Shown: one piece after another, positions 34,387 through 42,789 of the stretch | Layout: every line of letters begins with the position of its first letter | Position numbering within the stretch: position 1 is the stretch's first letter | Source of the DNA: Bradyrhizobium sp. 164 | GTDB lineage: Bacteria; Pseudomonadota; Alphaproteobacteria; Rhizobiales; Xanthobacteraceae | DNA: 64,000 bases | Direction: 5' to 3' | NCBI RefSeq assembly: GCF_023073715.1 | Contig: NZ_JADPKA010000050.1 | Span: 1 to 64,000 of the forward strand | Notes under the pieces: model-generated | Databases searched by the model: none | What the model was told of the DNA's origin: nothing | Seen by the model: only the letters and a program-made list of their open reading frames with translations | Translations under genes and position numbers: made by a program

Positions 34387-35106
34387 GTGACCAATTCCGC
34401 GACCGGGCCGCTGCCCGCTTCCGTCCTCGAAGCGCTGGGCCGCTATGATACGCCGACGATCTGCAATGCCATGGAGATCGTGGCGCCCGAGCGCCGGCTG
34501 ATCGGCTACACCACCAAGCAGCTTGTTTGTCCGTTCCCCGATCTGCCGCCGATCGTCGGTTATGCCCGCACGGTCATGATCCGCTCGGTGCTGAAATCCT
34601 CGCTTCCTGCTGAGGAGCAGTCCAAGCGCCGCATCGACTATTACGAATATGTCGGCACCGGCCACGGTCCGCGCATCTCGGTGATCCAGGACATCGATGG
34701 CCCCGACGTTGGCTATGGCGCGTTCTGGGGCGAGGTGCAGAGCAACGTGCACAAGGCGCTGGGCTGTCTCGGCGTCATCACCGACGGCTCGATCCGCGAC
34801 ATCCCGCAATGGGCCCCGGGCTTCCAGGCCTTGGCAGGCTCGATCGGGCCGTCGCATGCCTGGGTGCATGCGGAGAGCTTTGGCGGCGAGGTGCGTGTCG
34901 CCGGCATGACCGTTAAGTCGGACGACCTGATCGATGCCGACCAGCACGGCGCCATCGTGATCCCGATCGACGTCGCGGCAAAGCTGCCCGAGGCAGCCGA
35001 GCTCTGCGGCCGCCGCGAGACCCCGATCCTCGAGATCGCCCGCAGTCCCAACTTTTCGCTGGAGAAGCTGAAGGCGGCGCTGAAGCGCTCGGCGGAGATT
35101 CACTAG
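34387..35106 (+). CDS. RraA-family protein (HMG/CHA aldolase-like)
   Basis: A 239-residue protein of the RraA/4-hydroxy-4-methyl-2-oxoglutarate aldolase fold. The active-site block GVITDGSIRDIPQW (about residue 130, with the conserved Arg-Asp) is present, as are ICNAMEIVAPERRL near the N-terminus and DADQHGAIVIP near 185. Such proteins are pyruvate aldolases or oxaloacetate decarboxylases; true RNase E regulators are shorter. The start is the GTG at 34387, 6 nt after GGGAGAG. It is monocistronic here. Confidence 0.84.
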   Translation: MTNSATGPLPASVLEALGRYDTPTICNAMEIVAPERRLIGYTTKQLVCPFPDLPPIVGYARTVMIRSVLKSSLPAEEQSKRRIDYYEYVGTGHGPRISVIQDIDGPDVGYGAFWGEVQSNVHKALGCLGVITDGSIRDIPQWAPGFQALAGSIGPSHAWVHAESFGGEVRVAGMTVKSDDLIDADQHGAIVIPIDVAAKLPEAAELCGRRETPILEIARSPNFSLEKLKAALKRSAEIH

Positions 35107-35123
35107 ACGCGCGGCGGAGCGGC

Positions 35124-35417
35124 CTACGGTCGGGGCACCGACCGTGGGCCGCCTTGTTCCGTCAGAAACAGGGCAGCCTGATCCGGCTCGCCGAACACCG
35201 CGGCGGCGCATCCGATCAGGGTGAAGCCGCCCGCAAGGTCCCACAAGGTGATGTCGTCCGCATTGTCCGGGAGATGGATCAACCGCGCCGCGATCACGGC
35301 GAAGGCGGCCTCGACAAAAAGCAGGGCGCTGAACGCTGGCAGCACCAGCTCCGGCTCGAGCAGATGGAGCGCCAGTACCGCCGGCAGCGCAGTGAGAAGA
35401 CTGAACAACGTCAACAT
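35124..35417 (-). CDS. small membrane hypothetical protein
   Basis: A 97-residue protein with two to three hydrophobic segments (MLTLFSLLTALPAVLALHLL, then ALLFVEAAFAVIAARLI, then a weaker one in LAGGFTLIGCAAAVFG) and a polar C-terminus ending GGPRSVPRP. No family is recognised. The start is the ATG at 35417 with AGGAG 10 nt upstream; an earlier in-frame ATG (35444) has no ribosome site. It converges with the RraA-like gene. Confidence 0.6.
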   Translation of the reverse strand: MLTLFSLLTALPAVLALHLLEPELVLPAFSALLFVEAAFAVIAARLIHLPDNADDITLWDLAGGFTLIGCAAAVFGEPDQAALFLTEQGGPRSVPRP

Positions 35418-35517
35418 GGCAAATGGGCTCCTGCGATGGAGCATGCCGCATAGCTACAGAGTACCGCATGATGGCGCGTCACGGATGTGACGCAGGGCCG
35501 CAGTTGGAGGAAGCGCA

Positions 35518-36342
35518 ATGAGGATGAAGGGCAAGACGGTTCTGATCACCGGCTCGACCGACGGCGTCGGCCGCTACGTTGCAGGCCGCCTGGCCAAAGA
35601 AGGTGCGAGGGTCCTGATCCATGGCCGCGACGCGGCGCGTGCGAAGACCTTGAGCGACGAGATCGTGGAGGCCGGCGGTATCGCGCCGACTTTCTACCAG
35701 GCCGACCTGTCATCGATGTCGGGCACGCGTGCGCTCGCGGAGGCCGTGAAACGTGACCACCAGCGCCTCGACGTCCTGGTCAGCAATGCCGGCATCGGCT
35801 CGCAGAATGACGGCCCGCAGCGGCAGGTCAGTGCCGAGGGTCACGAGCTGCGATTTGCCGTGAACTATCTCGCCGGTTTCCTGCTCGTCCATCTGTTGCT
35901 GCCATTGCTGAAGGCGGCTGCGCCGTCGCGCATCGTCAACGTCGCCTCGCTCGGCCAGCACCCGATCGAGTTCGACGACGTCATGATCACCAGGGGCTAC
36001 AGCGGTTCGCGCGCCTATGCGCAGAGCAAGCTCGCTCAGATCATGTTCACGATCGATCTGGCGCAGGAATTAAAGGGCACCGGCATCACCGTGAACGCGC
36101 TGCATCCCGCGACCTACATGAACACCACGATGGTGCGCGCCGGCGGGATCACTCCGATGTCGACGGTCGAGCAAGGCGGTGCAGCCATCCTCCACCTCGT
36201 CGAGGGCGACGACGTCGCTGATCGAAGCGGATTGTTCTTCAACGGTATGAACGAGGCACGCGCAAATCCGCAGGCCTACGATGCCGACGCGCGCAAGCGC
36301 CTGCGTGCGCTCAGCCTGGAGCTGACGGGGTTATCGTCCTAG
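35518..36342 (+). CDS. short-chain dehydrogenase/reductase
   Basis: A 274-residue NAD(P)-dependent oxidoreductase. The nucleotide-binding motif is ITGSTDGVGRYVA (TGxxxGxG-type, about residue 10) and SNAGIGSQ is the NAG motif near residue 90. The catalytic Ser-Tyr-Lys is NVASLGQ...GSRAYAQSKLAQ, with Tyr about residue 163 and Lys about 167. It resembles retinol-dehydrogenase/WW-domain oxidoreductase-like SDRs. The substrate is unknown. GGAGGA lies 6 nt before the ATG. It is monocistronic. Confidence 0.88.
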   Translation: MRMKGKTVLITGSTDGVGRYVAGRLAKEGARVLIHGRDAARAKTLSDEIVEAGGIAPTFYQADLSSMSGTRALAEAVKRDHQRLDVLVSNAGIGSQNDGPQRQVSAEGHELRFAVNYLAGFLLVHLLLPLLKAAAPSRIVNVASLGQHPIEFDDVMITRGYSGSRAYAQSKLAQIMFTIDLAQELKGTGITVNALHPATYMNTTMVRAGGITPMSTVEQGGAAILHLVEGDDVADRSGLFFNGMNEARANPQAYDADARKRLRALSLELTGLSS

Positions 36343-36540
36343 CGACCGTTATGGTTAGCGAAGTGTTGAGATTCCCGCCGCCCACCAGGAATCGCAGCGC
36401 CTGCGGCGCGCCGTACCTCGCTGTCCAGACTTAACCTTTACGCGGCTTTAAGGGCGGCGCTCTAGGGTTCCGATGCGGTTCGGGGTTGGGCCGCGCCAGC
36501 GGCCAGGACGGCCGTTGTCGTGTACGCATTGGAGTCTCCC

Positions 36541-37314
36541 ATGGATATCATGACGAGCGTCGGGCTCATTGCGGGCACCATCGTCATCGTTGCGATGATC
36601 TTCATGGGCGGCGATCTCCACATGTTCATCTCCGAACATGCGATGATCATCATTTTCGGCGGCTCGATCTCCGCCACCATGATCCGCTTTCCTCTCAGCG
36701 CGCTCCTGCATGGCCTTCCGCTCGGCGCCAAGTTCGCTTTCACCATGAGCCGCCTGTCGGCCCACGACCTCGTCGACGAACTCGCCCGCATCGCCGAGAT
36801 CGCCCGCAAGCAGGGCCCGGTCGGCCTGGAAAAGGTCGAGACCGACGAACCCTTCCTCGCCAAGGGCATCCGCTACGTTGCCGACGGTTACGACCTCGAC
36901 TTCATCCGCGACAATCTCGAGCGCGACCGTGACAACTTCCTGATGCACCTCGACGAGGGCAGCAAGATCTACCGTGCCATCGGCGATTGCGCCCCTGCCT
37001 TCGGCATGATCGGTACCCTGATCGGCATGGTGCAGATGTTCGCCAACATGACCGACCCTTCCAAGCTCGGCCCGTTCATGGCGACCGCGTTGCTCGCGAC
37101 CCTCTACGGCGCGCTCGTCGCGAACCTGTTCTGTTTGCCGATCGCCGACAAACTTCACGGCAAGCTGCTGGATGAGGAGACCAATCGCACCCTGATCATC
37201 GACGGCATCCTGATGATCCGCGACTCCAAGAGCCCGACCTTGGTGCGTGAAATGCTGCTGGCCTATCTGCCGGAGAAGCACCGTCACGCCGACGGCGAGC
37301 CGGTGCCGGCCTGA
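36541..37314 (+). CDS. MotA-like stator protein
   Basis: A 257-residue member of the MotA/TolQ/ExbB proton-channel family, with four membrane helices and a large cytoplasmic loop (about residues 60-145). The stator Pro is in CAPAFGMIGTLIGMVQMF (about residue 147). The short N-terminal helix pair and loop length are MotA/PomA-like rather than ExbB-like. The start was placed at MDIMTSVGL rather than 21 bp upstream. It is followed after 23 bp by a MotB-like gene, so the pair forms a complete ion-driven stator; no other flagellar gene is nearby. Confidence 0.85.
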   Translation: MDIMTSVGLIAGTIVIVAMIFMGGDLHMFISEHAMIIIFGGSISATMIRFPLSALLHGLPLGAKFAFTMSRLSAHDLVDELARIAEIARKQGPVGLEKVETDEPFLAKGIRYVADGYDLDFIRDNLERDRDNFLMHLDEGSKIYRAIGDCAPAFGMIGTLIGMVQMFANMTDPSKLGPFMATALLATLYGALVANLFCLPIADKLHGKLLDEETNRTLIIDGILMIRDSKSPTLVREMLLAYLPEKHRHADGEPVPA

Positions 37315-37337
37315 TCGCGCGCGCCGGGATCTAGACC

Positions 37338-38168
37338 ATGGCCAAGAAGAAACGCGGCGATGCGCACGGCGGCGGTCACGGCTGGTTCGTGACCTTCGCC
37401 GACCTGATGGGCCTGATGATGAGCTTCTTCGTGATGCTCGTCGCGTTCTCGACCCAGGACGCCAACAAGTTGAAGATCGTCGCCGGATCCATGCGCGACG
37501 CCTTCGGCGTGCAGAGCGAAGCGCGCTATGCCGGCATCGTCGAGTCCGACGGTCTGCCGACGCGGCCGCGGCTGAAGAACGTCGACCATATCCAGCCCGA
37601 GGAAGCTTCCAACACGCCGACGCCCGACCAGGATGATCGCGACCGCACCTCGGGGGCGAAGATCAAGGTCGACCGCAATTTCGCGCTCGCCGCGGCCTCG
37701 CTGCGCCAGGCGTTGCAGGACATGCCGGAACTGACGGAAATGTCCAAGCACATCATGTTTGAAGAGACCAAGCAGGGCCTCAACCTCGAGATCGTCGACC
37801 AGGATGGCCGCTCGATGTTCGCCGACGGCTCCAAGGTGCCTTACGACCGCACCCGCCGCTTGGTCGAGAAGCTCGCGATCCCGCTCAAGGCGACGCCGCT
37901 TCGCGTCTCCATCGCCGGCCACACCGCGGCGGGATTTGTGCCGGTCCGCAGCGACTACGGCGCCTTCGACCTGTCGGCCGACCGCGCGAATGCCGTGCGC
38001 CAGATCCTCGAACGCGAAGGATTGCCGCCGTCGCACATCTTCGCTGTCTCGGGCAAGGCGGACACCCAGCCGCTGTTTCCGGACGATCCCTCGCTCGCGG
38101 CCAATCGGCGGGTGACCATCACCCTGATGCGGGAAGATCCGCCACTGCCGCCGAATCTGAAGCCGTAG
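37338..38168 (+). CDS. MotB-like OmpA-domain stator protein
   Basis: A 276-residue protein with a single N-terminal membrane helix and a C-terminal peptidoglycan-binding OmpA domain. The ion-carrying Asp is in WFVTFADLMGLMMSFFVMLVAF (about residues 18-38), as in MotB. The periplasmic linker (about 65-125) is charged. The OmpA core is HTAAGFVP...LSADRANAVRQILEREGL...NRRVTITLM. It follows the MotA-like gene by 23 bp. It probably drives a flagellar or other peptidoglycan-anchored motor. Confidence 0.86.
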   Translation: MAKKKRGDAHGGGHGWFVTFADLMGLMMSFFVMLVAFSTQDANKLKIVAGSMRDAFGVQSEARYAGIVESDGLPTRPRLKNVDHIQPEEASNTPTPDQDDRDRTSGAKIKVDRNFALAAASLRQALQDMPELTEMSKHIMFEETKQGLNLEIVDQDGRSMFADGSKVPYDRTRRLVEKLAIPLKATPLRVSIAGHTAAGFVPVRSDYGAFDLSADRANAVRQILEREGLPPSHIFAVSGKADTQPLFPDDPSLAANRRVTITLMREDPPLPPNLKP

Positions 38169-38339
38169 GGACTTGCGCTACCATCTTACCTGAGGCATCT
38201 CGTCGCGCTGCGGCGAGCGTGACCGCGCCGTCACAGCATCCGGCTCGGCGCCTGCTATGGTGGTGAGCCGGTTGACAGGCCCGCCGGAAGCGTCAAAAGG
38301 CGCCGGATCAAATTCAGGGACGAAGCGTTCTCCACCCTC

Positions 38340-40238
38340 ATGACGGCGAGCATCACATCGACCGAGACCCAGGAAGGGCCGGTCACATCAGGTTTTTGGG
38401 CCCTTACGCTCGGGAGCATTGGCGTCGTCTTCGGCGATATCGGCACTTCGCCGCTCTATGCCTTCCACGAGGCGGTCAGAGGCGCGGCCCATGGCGAGCC
38501 GGTCTCGCGGGTCATCGTGCTCGGCGTGCTCTCGCTGATCCTATGGGCGCTTCTGATCGTCGTCACCGCCAAATACGTCCTGCTGCTGCTGCGCGCCGAC
38601 AATAACGGGGAGGGCGGGACGCTCTCCCTGATGGCACTCGGCCAGCGTGCGCTCGGGCGGCGGAGCTGGTTCCTGCTCGCGCTCGGCGTGGTTGGCGCCT
38701 CCATGTTCATCGGCGATTCCATGATCACACCGGCCATCTCGGTGCTGTCGGCGGTCGAGGGTCTCAAGCTCGCAACCCCTGCGTTCGAGCACTACGTCGT
38801 GCCGCTCACGGTGCTCATCCTGGCATTGCTGTTCGCAGTGCAGAGCAAGGGCACCGCGCTGGTCGCCTCGGCGTTCGGGCCGGTGATGGTGGTCTGGTTC
38901 ACCGTCATCGCGGTGATGGGAGCTGTCCACATCGCCGACGACCCCTCAGTGCTGGCGGCGATTAATCCCTATTACGCGGTGCAGTTCGTGCTGTCGCACG
39001 GCACGATCGGCCTTGTCACACTCGGCGCCGTGTTCCTGGCTGTGACCGGGGGCGAGGCGCTCTATGCCGATCTCGGCCATTTCGGGCGCAAGCCGATCCA
39101 GTCAGCCTGGATGTTCTTCGTGCTGCCGGCGCTCCTGATCAACTATTTCGGGCAGGGTGCGCTGGTGCTGTCCGATCCCAGCGCGATCGAGCATTCCTTC
39201 TATCGCATGGTGCCTGAAAGTCTGGTGCTGCCGCTGGTCGGGCTTGCGACTGTCGCGACCGTGATCGCTAGTCAGGCGGTAATCACGGGCGCCTATTCGC
39301 TGGTCTATCAGGCGGTGCAACTCGGCCTGCTCCCTCGCTTCGAGGTGCGCTACACCTCCGAGACCCATGCCGGCCAGATCTATCTGCCGCGCGTCAACCG
39401 GCTGCTGCTGATCGGTGTGATGCTGCTGGTGCTGCTGTTCCACACCCCCAGCAATCTGGCTTCGGCCTACGGCATCGCGGTCTCCACCACCATGGTCGCC
39501 GACGGCATCATGGGCTTCATTGTCATCTGGAAATTGTGGAACTGGCGCGCTGCCACGGCTGCGGCCGTGATCATGCCCTTCGTCGTCGTCGACCTAAGCT
39601 TCTTCAGTGCCAATCTGCTCAAGCTGCTCGAAGGCGCCTGGGTGCCGCTGCTGTTCGGCGTCGCCATGGCGGGGACGATTTGGACCTGGCGGAAAGGCTC
39701 GGGGATCCTGATCCAGAAGACGCGCCGGATCGAGGTGCCGCTGGACGATCTGATCCGAAGTCTGGAGAAGCGGCCGCCGCATATCGTCAAGGGCACGGCC
39801 GTATTTCTGACCAGCGATCCGTCGTTCGTGCCGACGGCGCTGCTGCACAATCTCAAGCACAACAAGGTGCTGCACGAGCACAACGTGATCCTGACCATCG
39901 AGACCGCGCATACGCCGCGGGTCGACCTGTCCGAGCGATTCCGCATGGAAAAGATCAGCGACAAGTTCTTCAAGGTCCGCTTGCGCTTCGGCTTCATGGA
40001 GCAGCCGAACGTGCCGAAGGCGCTCGCGATCGCGCGCAAGCAGGGTTGGCAGTTCGACATCATGTCCACGTCGTTCTTCGTGTCGCGACGATCGCTGAAG
40101 GCCTCGGCCCAGTCGGGCATGCCGCTGTGGCAAGACCACCTCTTCATCGCGCTGAGCCGGTCGGCCAACGACGCCACTGACTATTTCCAGATTCCCACGG
40201 GGCGCGTGGTTGAAGTCGGGACCCAGGTCACCATCTAA
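38340..40238 (+). CDS. kup: Kup-type potassium transporter (copy 1)
   Basis: A 632-residue K+/H+ symporter of the Kup/HAK/KT family with about twelve membrane helices and a cytosolic C-terminal domain (from about residue 470). The family start GSIGVVFGDIGTSPLYAFHEAV (about residue 20) is intact, as are NNGEGGTLSLMALGQ (about 87) and YADLGHFGRKPIQ. The C-terminus ends RVVEVGTQVTI, as in copy 2. A second kup gene follows after 138 bp. A TTGACA lies 68 bp before the ATG (38272-38277) but lacks an obvious -10. Confidence 0.95.
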   Translation: MTASITSTETQEGPVTSGFWALTLGSIGVVFGDIGTSPLYAFHEAVRGAAHGEPVSRVIVLGVLSLILWALLIVVTAKYVLLLLRADNNGEGGTLSLMALGQRALGRRSWFLLALGVVGASMFIGDSMITPAISVLSAVEGLKLATPAFEHYVVPLTVLILALLFAVQSKGTALVASAFGPVMVVWFTVIAVMGAVHIADDPSVLAAINPYYAVQFVLSHGTIGLVTLGAVFLAVTGGEALYADLGHFGRKPIQSAWMFFVLPALLINYFGQGALVLSDPSAIEHSFYRMVPESLVLPLVGLATVATVIASQAVITGAYSLVYQAVQLGLLPRFEVRYTSETHAGQIYLPRVNRLLLIGVMLLVLLFHTPSNLASAYGIAVSTTMVADGIMGFIVIWKLWNWRAATAAAVIMPFVVVDLSFFSANLLKLLEGAWVPLLFGVAMAGTIWTWRKGSGILIQKTRRIEVPLDDLIRSLEKRPPHIVKGTAVFLTSDPSFVPTALLHNLKHNKVLHEHNVILTIETAHTPRVDLSERFRMEKISDKFFKVRLRFGFMEQPNVPKALAIARKQGWQFDIMSTSFFVSRRSLKASAQSGMPLWQDHLFIALSRSANDATDYFQIPTGRVVEVGTQVTI

Positions 40239-40254
40239 ATGCAACTGCCGGAGT

Positions 40255-40270
40255 CATGCAAATTTGCATG
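40255..40270. promoter_or_regulatory. 16-bp perfect palindrome between the two kup genes
   Basis: CATGCAAATTTGCATG is a perfect 16-bp palindrome, unusually AT-rich for this genome. It lies 17 bp after the copy 1 stop and 107 bp before the copy 2 start. It has the size and placement of a dimeric repressor or activator site controlling copy 2, though a role as transcript-end hairpin cannot be ruled out. Confidence 0.55.
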
Positions 40271-40376
40271 CCTAAGGCCCGGAATCGGGCTATGCTATGC
40301 CGGTAGCGCAGGACTATAAGCCGCGCGCCCTTCCGCCATTGTGCAGTGAAGCATTTTAGAGGCCACCAGGCTCTCC

Positions 40377-42299
40377 ATGACAAGCGACGTAGCAATTTCG
40401 GCCCCGGAAACGGCGGCGGCCAATGGCGATGCCCATACCACGGCTCGTTTCGGTGCGCTGACGCTCGGTAGCATCGGTGTCGTCTATGGCGACATCGGCA
40501 CCAGCCCGCTCTACGCATTCCGCGAGGCCGTGATGGCGGCTTCGGGGGCGGAGGGGCTACCAACGCCGGCGGCCGTGCTCGGGGTGCTGTCGCTGATCCT
40601 GTGGGCGCTCATCGTCGTGGTGACGCTCAAATACGTCGTGATCCTGCTCCGCGCCGACAATAATGGCGAGGGCGGCACGCTGGCGCTGATGGCGCTGGCC
40701 CAGCGCGCCGTCGGAACCGGCGGAGCGACCGTCGTCCTGCTCGGCATCATCTCCGGCGCCCTGTTCTACGGCGATGCCGTGATCACGCCCGCACTTTCGG
40801 TGCTGTCGGCGATCGAAGGCATGAAAGACGTGACGCTGCGGTTCGAGCCCTACATCGTGCCGCTGACTGTGGCGATCCTGGTCGGCCTCTTCGCCGTGCA
40901 GTCGCGCGGCACCGCCCGGGTCGCCGCCTTCTTCGGCCCGATCATGTGCGTCTGGTTTGCGGTGATCGCCGCGGCGGCGGTCCATCCGATCATCGCGCAG
41001 CCGGAAGTGCTGTACGCGCTGAATCCGCTCTACGCCGTGTCATTCATGCTTCAGCATGGCGTCATCGGCTTCGTGACCTTGGGCGCGGTGTTCCTGGCGG
41101 TCACCGGTGCCGAGGCGCTCTATGCCGACCTCGGCCATTTCGGCAAGCGGCCAATCCAAACGGCCTGGTTGTCTATCGTGCTACCATCGCTCGCGCTGAA
41201 CTATCTAGGGCAGGGGGCGCTCGTCCTCAGCGATCCCGGGGCGATCGTGAGTCCGTTCTTCCAGCTCTTCCCGCAAGGTTTTATTCGCGGCAGCATGGTG
41301 GTGCTTGCCACCATGGCCACCGTGATCGCGAGCCAGGCCGTCATCACCGGCGCCTATTCGCTGACGCGGCAGGCGATCCAGCTCGGACTGCTGCCGCGCT
41401 TCGAAATTCGCCATACGTCAGAGGCCCATTCCGGCCAGATCTTCATCCCGCGCATCAACCAGCTGCTGCTGGTTGCGGTGGTGCTGCTGGTACTCCTGTT
41501 CCGATCCTCCAGCGCGCTCGCCTCGGCCTACGGCATCTCCGTCACCGGCACCATGGTGGTCACGGCGATGATGGGCTTCGTCGTGATCTGGAAGGTCTGG
41601 CGGTGGTCTGCGTTCGCCGCCGCAGCGCTCATCGTGCCGTTCCTGTTTCTCGACCTGACCTTCCTCGCCGCGAACCTGCTCAAGGTGTTCGAGGGCGGCT
41701 GGGTGCCGCTGGCGCTCGGCGCGCTCATGATCATCCTGATGTACACGTGGCGGCGGGGCAGCCGGCTGCTGTTCGACAAGTCGCGCAAGCTCGAATTCCC
41801 GCTCGCCGACCTTGTGGCGATGCTGGAGAAAAGGCCGCCGCAGCGGGTGCCCGGCACAGCCGTGTTCCTGACCTCGGACCCACTCAGCGCGCCGACGGCG
41901 CTGATGCATAGTCTGAAGCACTACAAGGTGCTGCACGAGAAGAACGTCATTCTCACTATCGACACCGCGCAGACCCCGCGCATCGACCCGGCCGACCGGG
42001 TGCGGCTGGAGCAGATCTCACCGACCTTCTCAAAGGTGACGCTGAAATTCGGCTTCATGGAATCGCCCAACGTGCCCAAGGCGCTGGCGATCGCGCGCAA
42101 GCTCGGCTGGCAGTTCGATATCATGTCGACCTCCTTCTTCCTGTCGCGGAGGGCGCTGAAGCCGGCGGCCCATTCCGGTATGCCGCGCTGGCAGGACCGG
42201 CTGTTTATCTCGCTGAGCCGCTCGGCGAACGACGCCACCGACTATTTCCAGATCCCCTCTGGCCGCGTGGTCGAGGTTGGAACGCAGGTCACGATCTAG
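40377..42299 (+). CDS. kup: Kup-type potassium transporter (copy 2)
   Basis: A 640-residue paralogue of the upstream kup gene, with the same architecture and signatures (GSIGVVYGDIGTSPLYAFREAV, NNGEGGTLALMALAQ, YADLGHFGKRPIQ, C-terminal RVVEVGTQVTI). The two differ most at the N-terminus (copy 2 has a longer Ala/Glu tail) and in the loop around residues 195-220. This is a tandem duplication old enough for clear divergence. The 16-bp palindrome upstream suggests separate regulation. Which copy is the high-affinity system is not visible. Confidence 0.95.
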   Translation: MTSDVAISAPETAAANGDAHTTARFGALTLGSIGVVYGDIGTSPLYAFREAVMAASGAEGLPTPAAVLGVLSLILWALIVVVTLKYVVILLRADNNGEGGTLALMALAQRAVGTGGATVVLLGIISGALFYGDAVITPALSVLSAIEGMKDVTLRFEPYIVPLTVAILVGLFAVQSRGTARVAAFFGPIMCVWFAVIAAAAVHPIIAQPEVLYALNPLYAVSFMLQHGVIGFVTLGAVFLAVTGAEALYADLGHFGKRPIQTAWLSIVLPSLALNYLGQGALVLSDPGAIVSPFFQLFPQGFIRGSMVVLATMATVIASQAVITGAYSLTRQAIQLGLLPRFEIRHTSEAHSGQIFIPRINQLLLVAVVLLVLLFRSSSALASAYGISVTGTMVVTAMMGFVVIWKVWRWSAFAAAALIVPFLFLDLTFLAANLLKVFEGGWVPLALGALMIILMYTWRRGSRLLFDKSRKLEFPLADLVAMLEKRPPQRVPGTAVFLTSDPLSAPTALMHSLKHYKVLHEKNVILTIDTAQTPRIDPADRVRLEQISPTFSKVTLKFGFMESPNVPKALAIARKLGWQFDIMSTSFFLSRRALKPAAHSGMPRWQDRLFISLSRSANDATDYFQIPSGRVVEVGTQVTI

Positions 42300-42455
42300 G
42301 CAGGCAAACCAACGCTGCGCTTCAAGTCGCTGCGATTTAGCTTTAACTTGCACCGCTCAGCTCAAGCCATTGTAGCGCTTGATTTTCGTCGGCCGAGAGG
42401 CGAGGTTGCCGCCGACCGGGTGCCCCGGCCAATAGGCGCGACGTTGGAGGATGAT

Positions 42456-42782
42456 GTGGCAAATCAGGTACAGGATCTGACCCCGGACGAGGTCTCCAAA
42501 GGTGTCGCGGAAGGCCGCTATCTGCTGGTCGACGTCCGCGAGCCGAACGAGGTCGAAGCCGAGGCCTATCCTTACGGCGTCGTGGTTCCGCTCTCGACCT
42601 TCGATCCCAAGGCGATCCCGGATCCCGAAGGCAAGCAGGTCGTGTTCGCCTGCCGATCGGGCAAGCGCTCGGTGACCGCCTCGCTCGCGGCGCAGGCGGC
42701 GGGCCTGCCTTACGACAAGCATCTGGCCGGCGGCATGCTGGGCTGGAAAGCGGCCGGTCTTCCCAGCAAGGTTGGCGGCTGA
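42456..42782 (+). CDS. rhodanese-like domain protein
   Basis: A 108-residue single rhodanese domain, handling persulfide sulfur. The active-site loop CRSGKRSVTAS (about residue 68) has the catalytic Cys and the basic loop of thiosulfate or polysulfide sulfurtransferases. LLVDVREPNEVEAEAYP is the N-terminal signature and AGGMLGWKAAGLP the C-terminal one. The start is the GTG at 42456, 5 nt after GGAGG; the upstream frame lacks a site. The aminotransferase gene begins 7 bp after the stop, so the two are probably co-transcribed. Confidence 0.88.
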   Translation: MANQVQDLTPDEVSKGVAEGRYLLVDVREPNEVEAEAYPYGVVVPLSTFDPKAIPDPEGKQVVFACRSGKRSVTASLAAQAAGLPYDKHLAGGMLGWKAAGLPSKVGG

Positions 42783-42789
42783 GCTCGCG

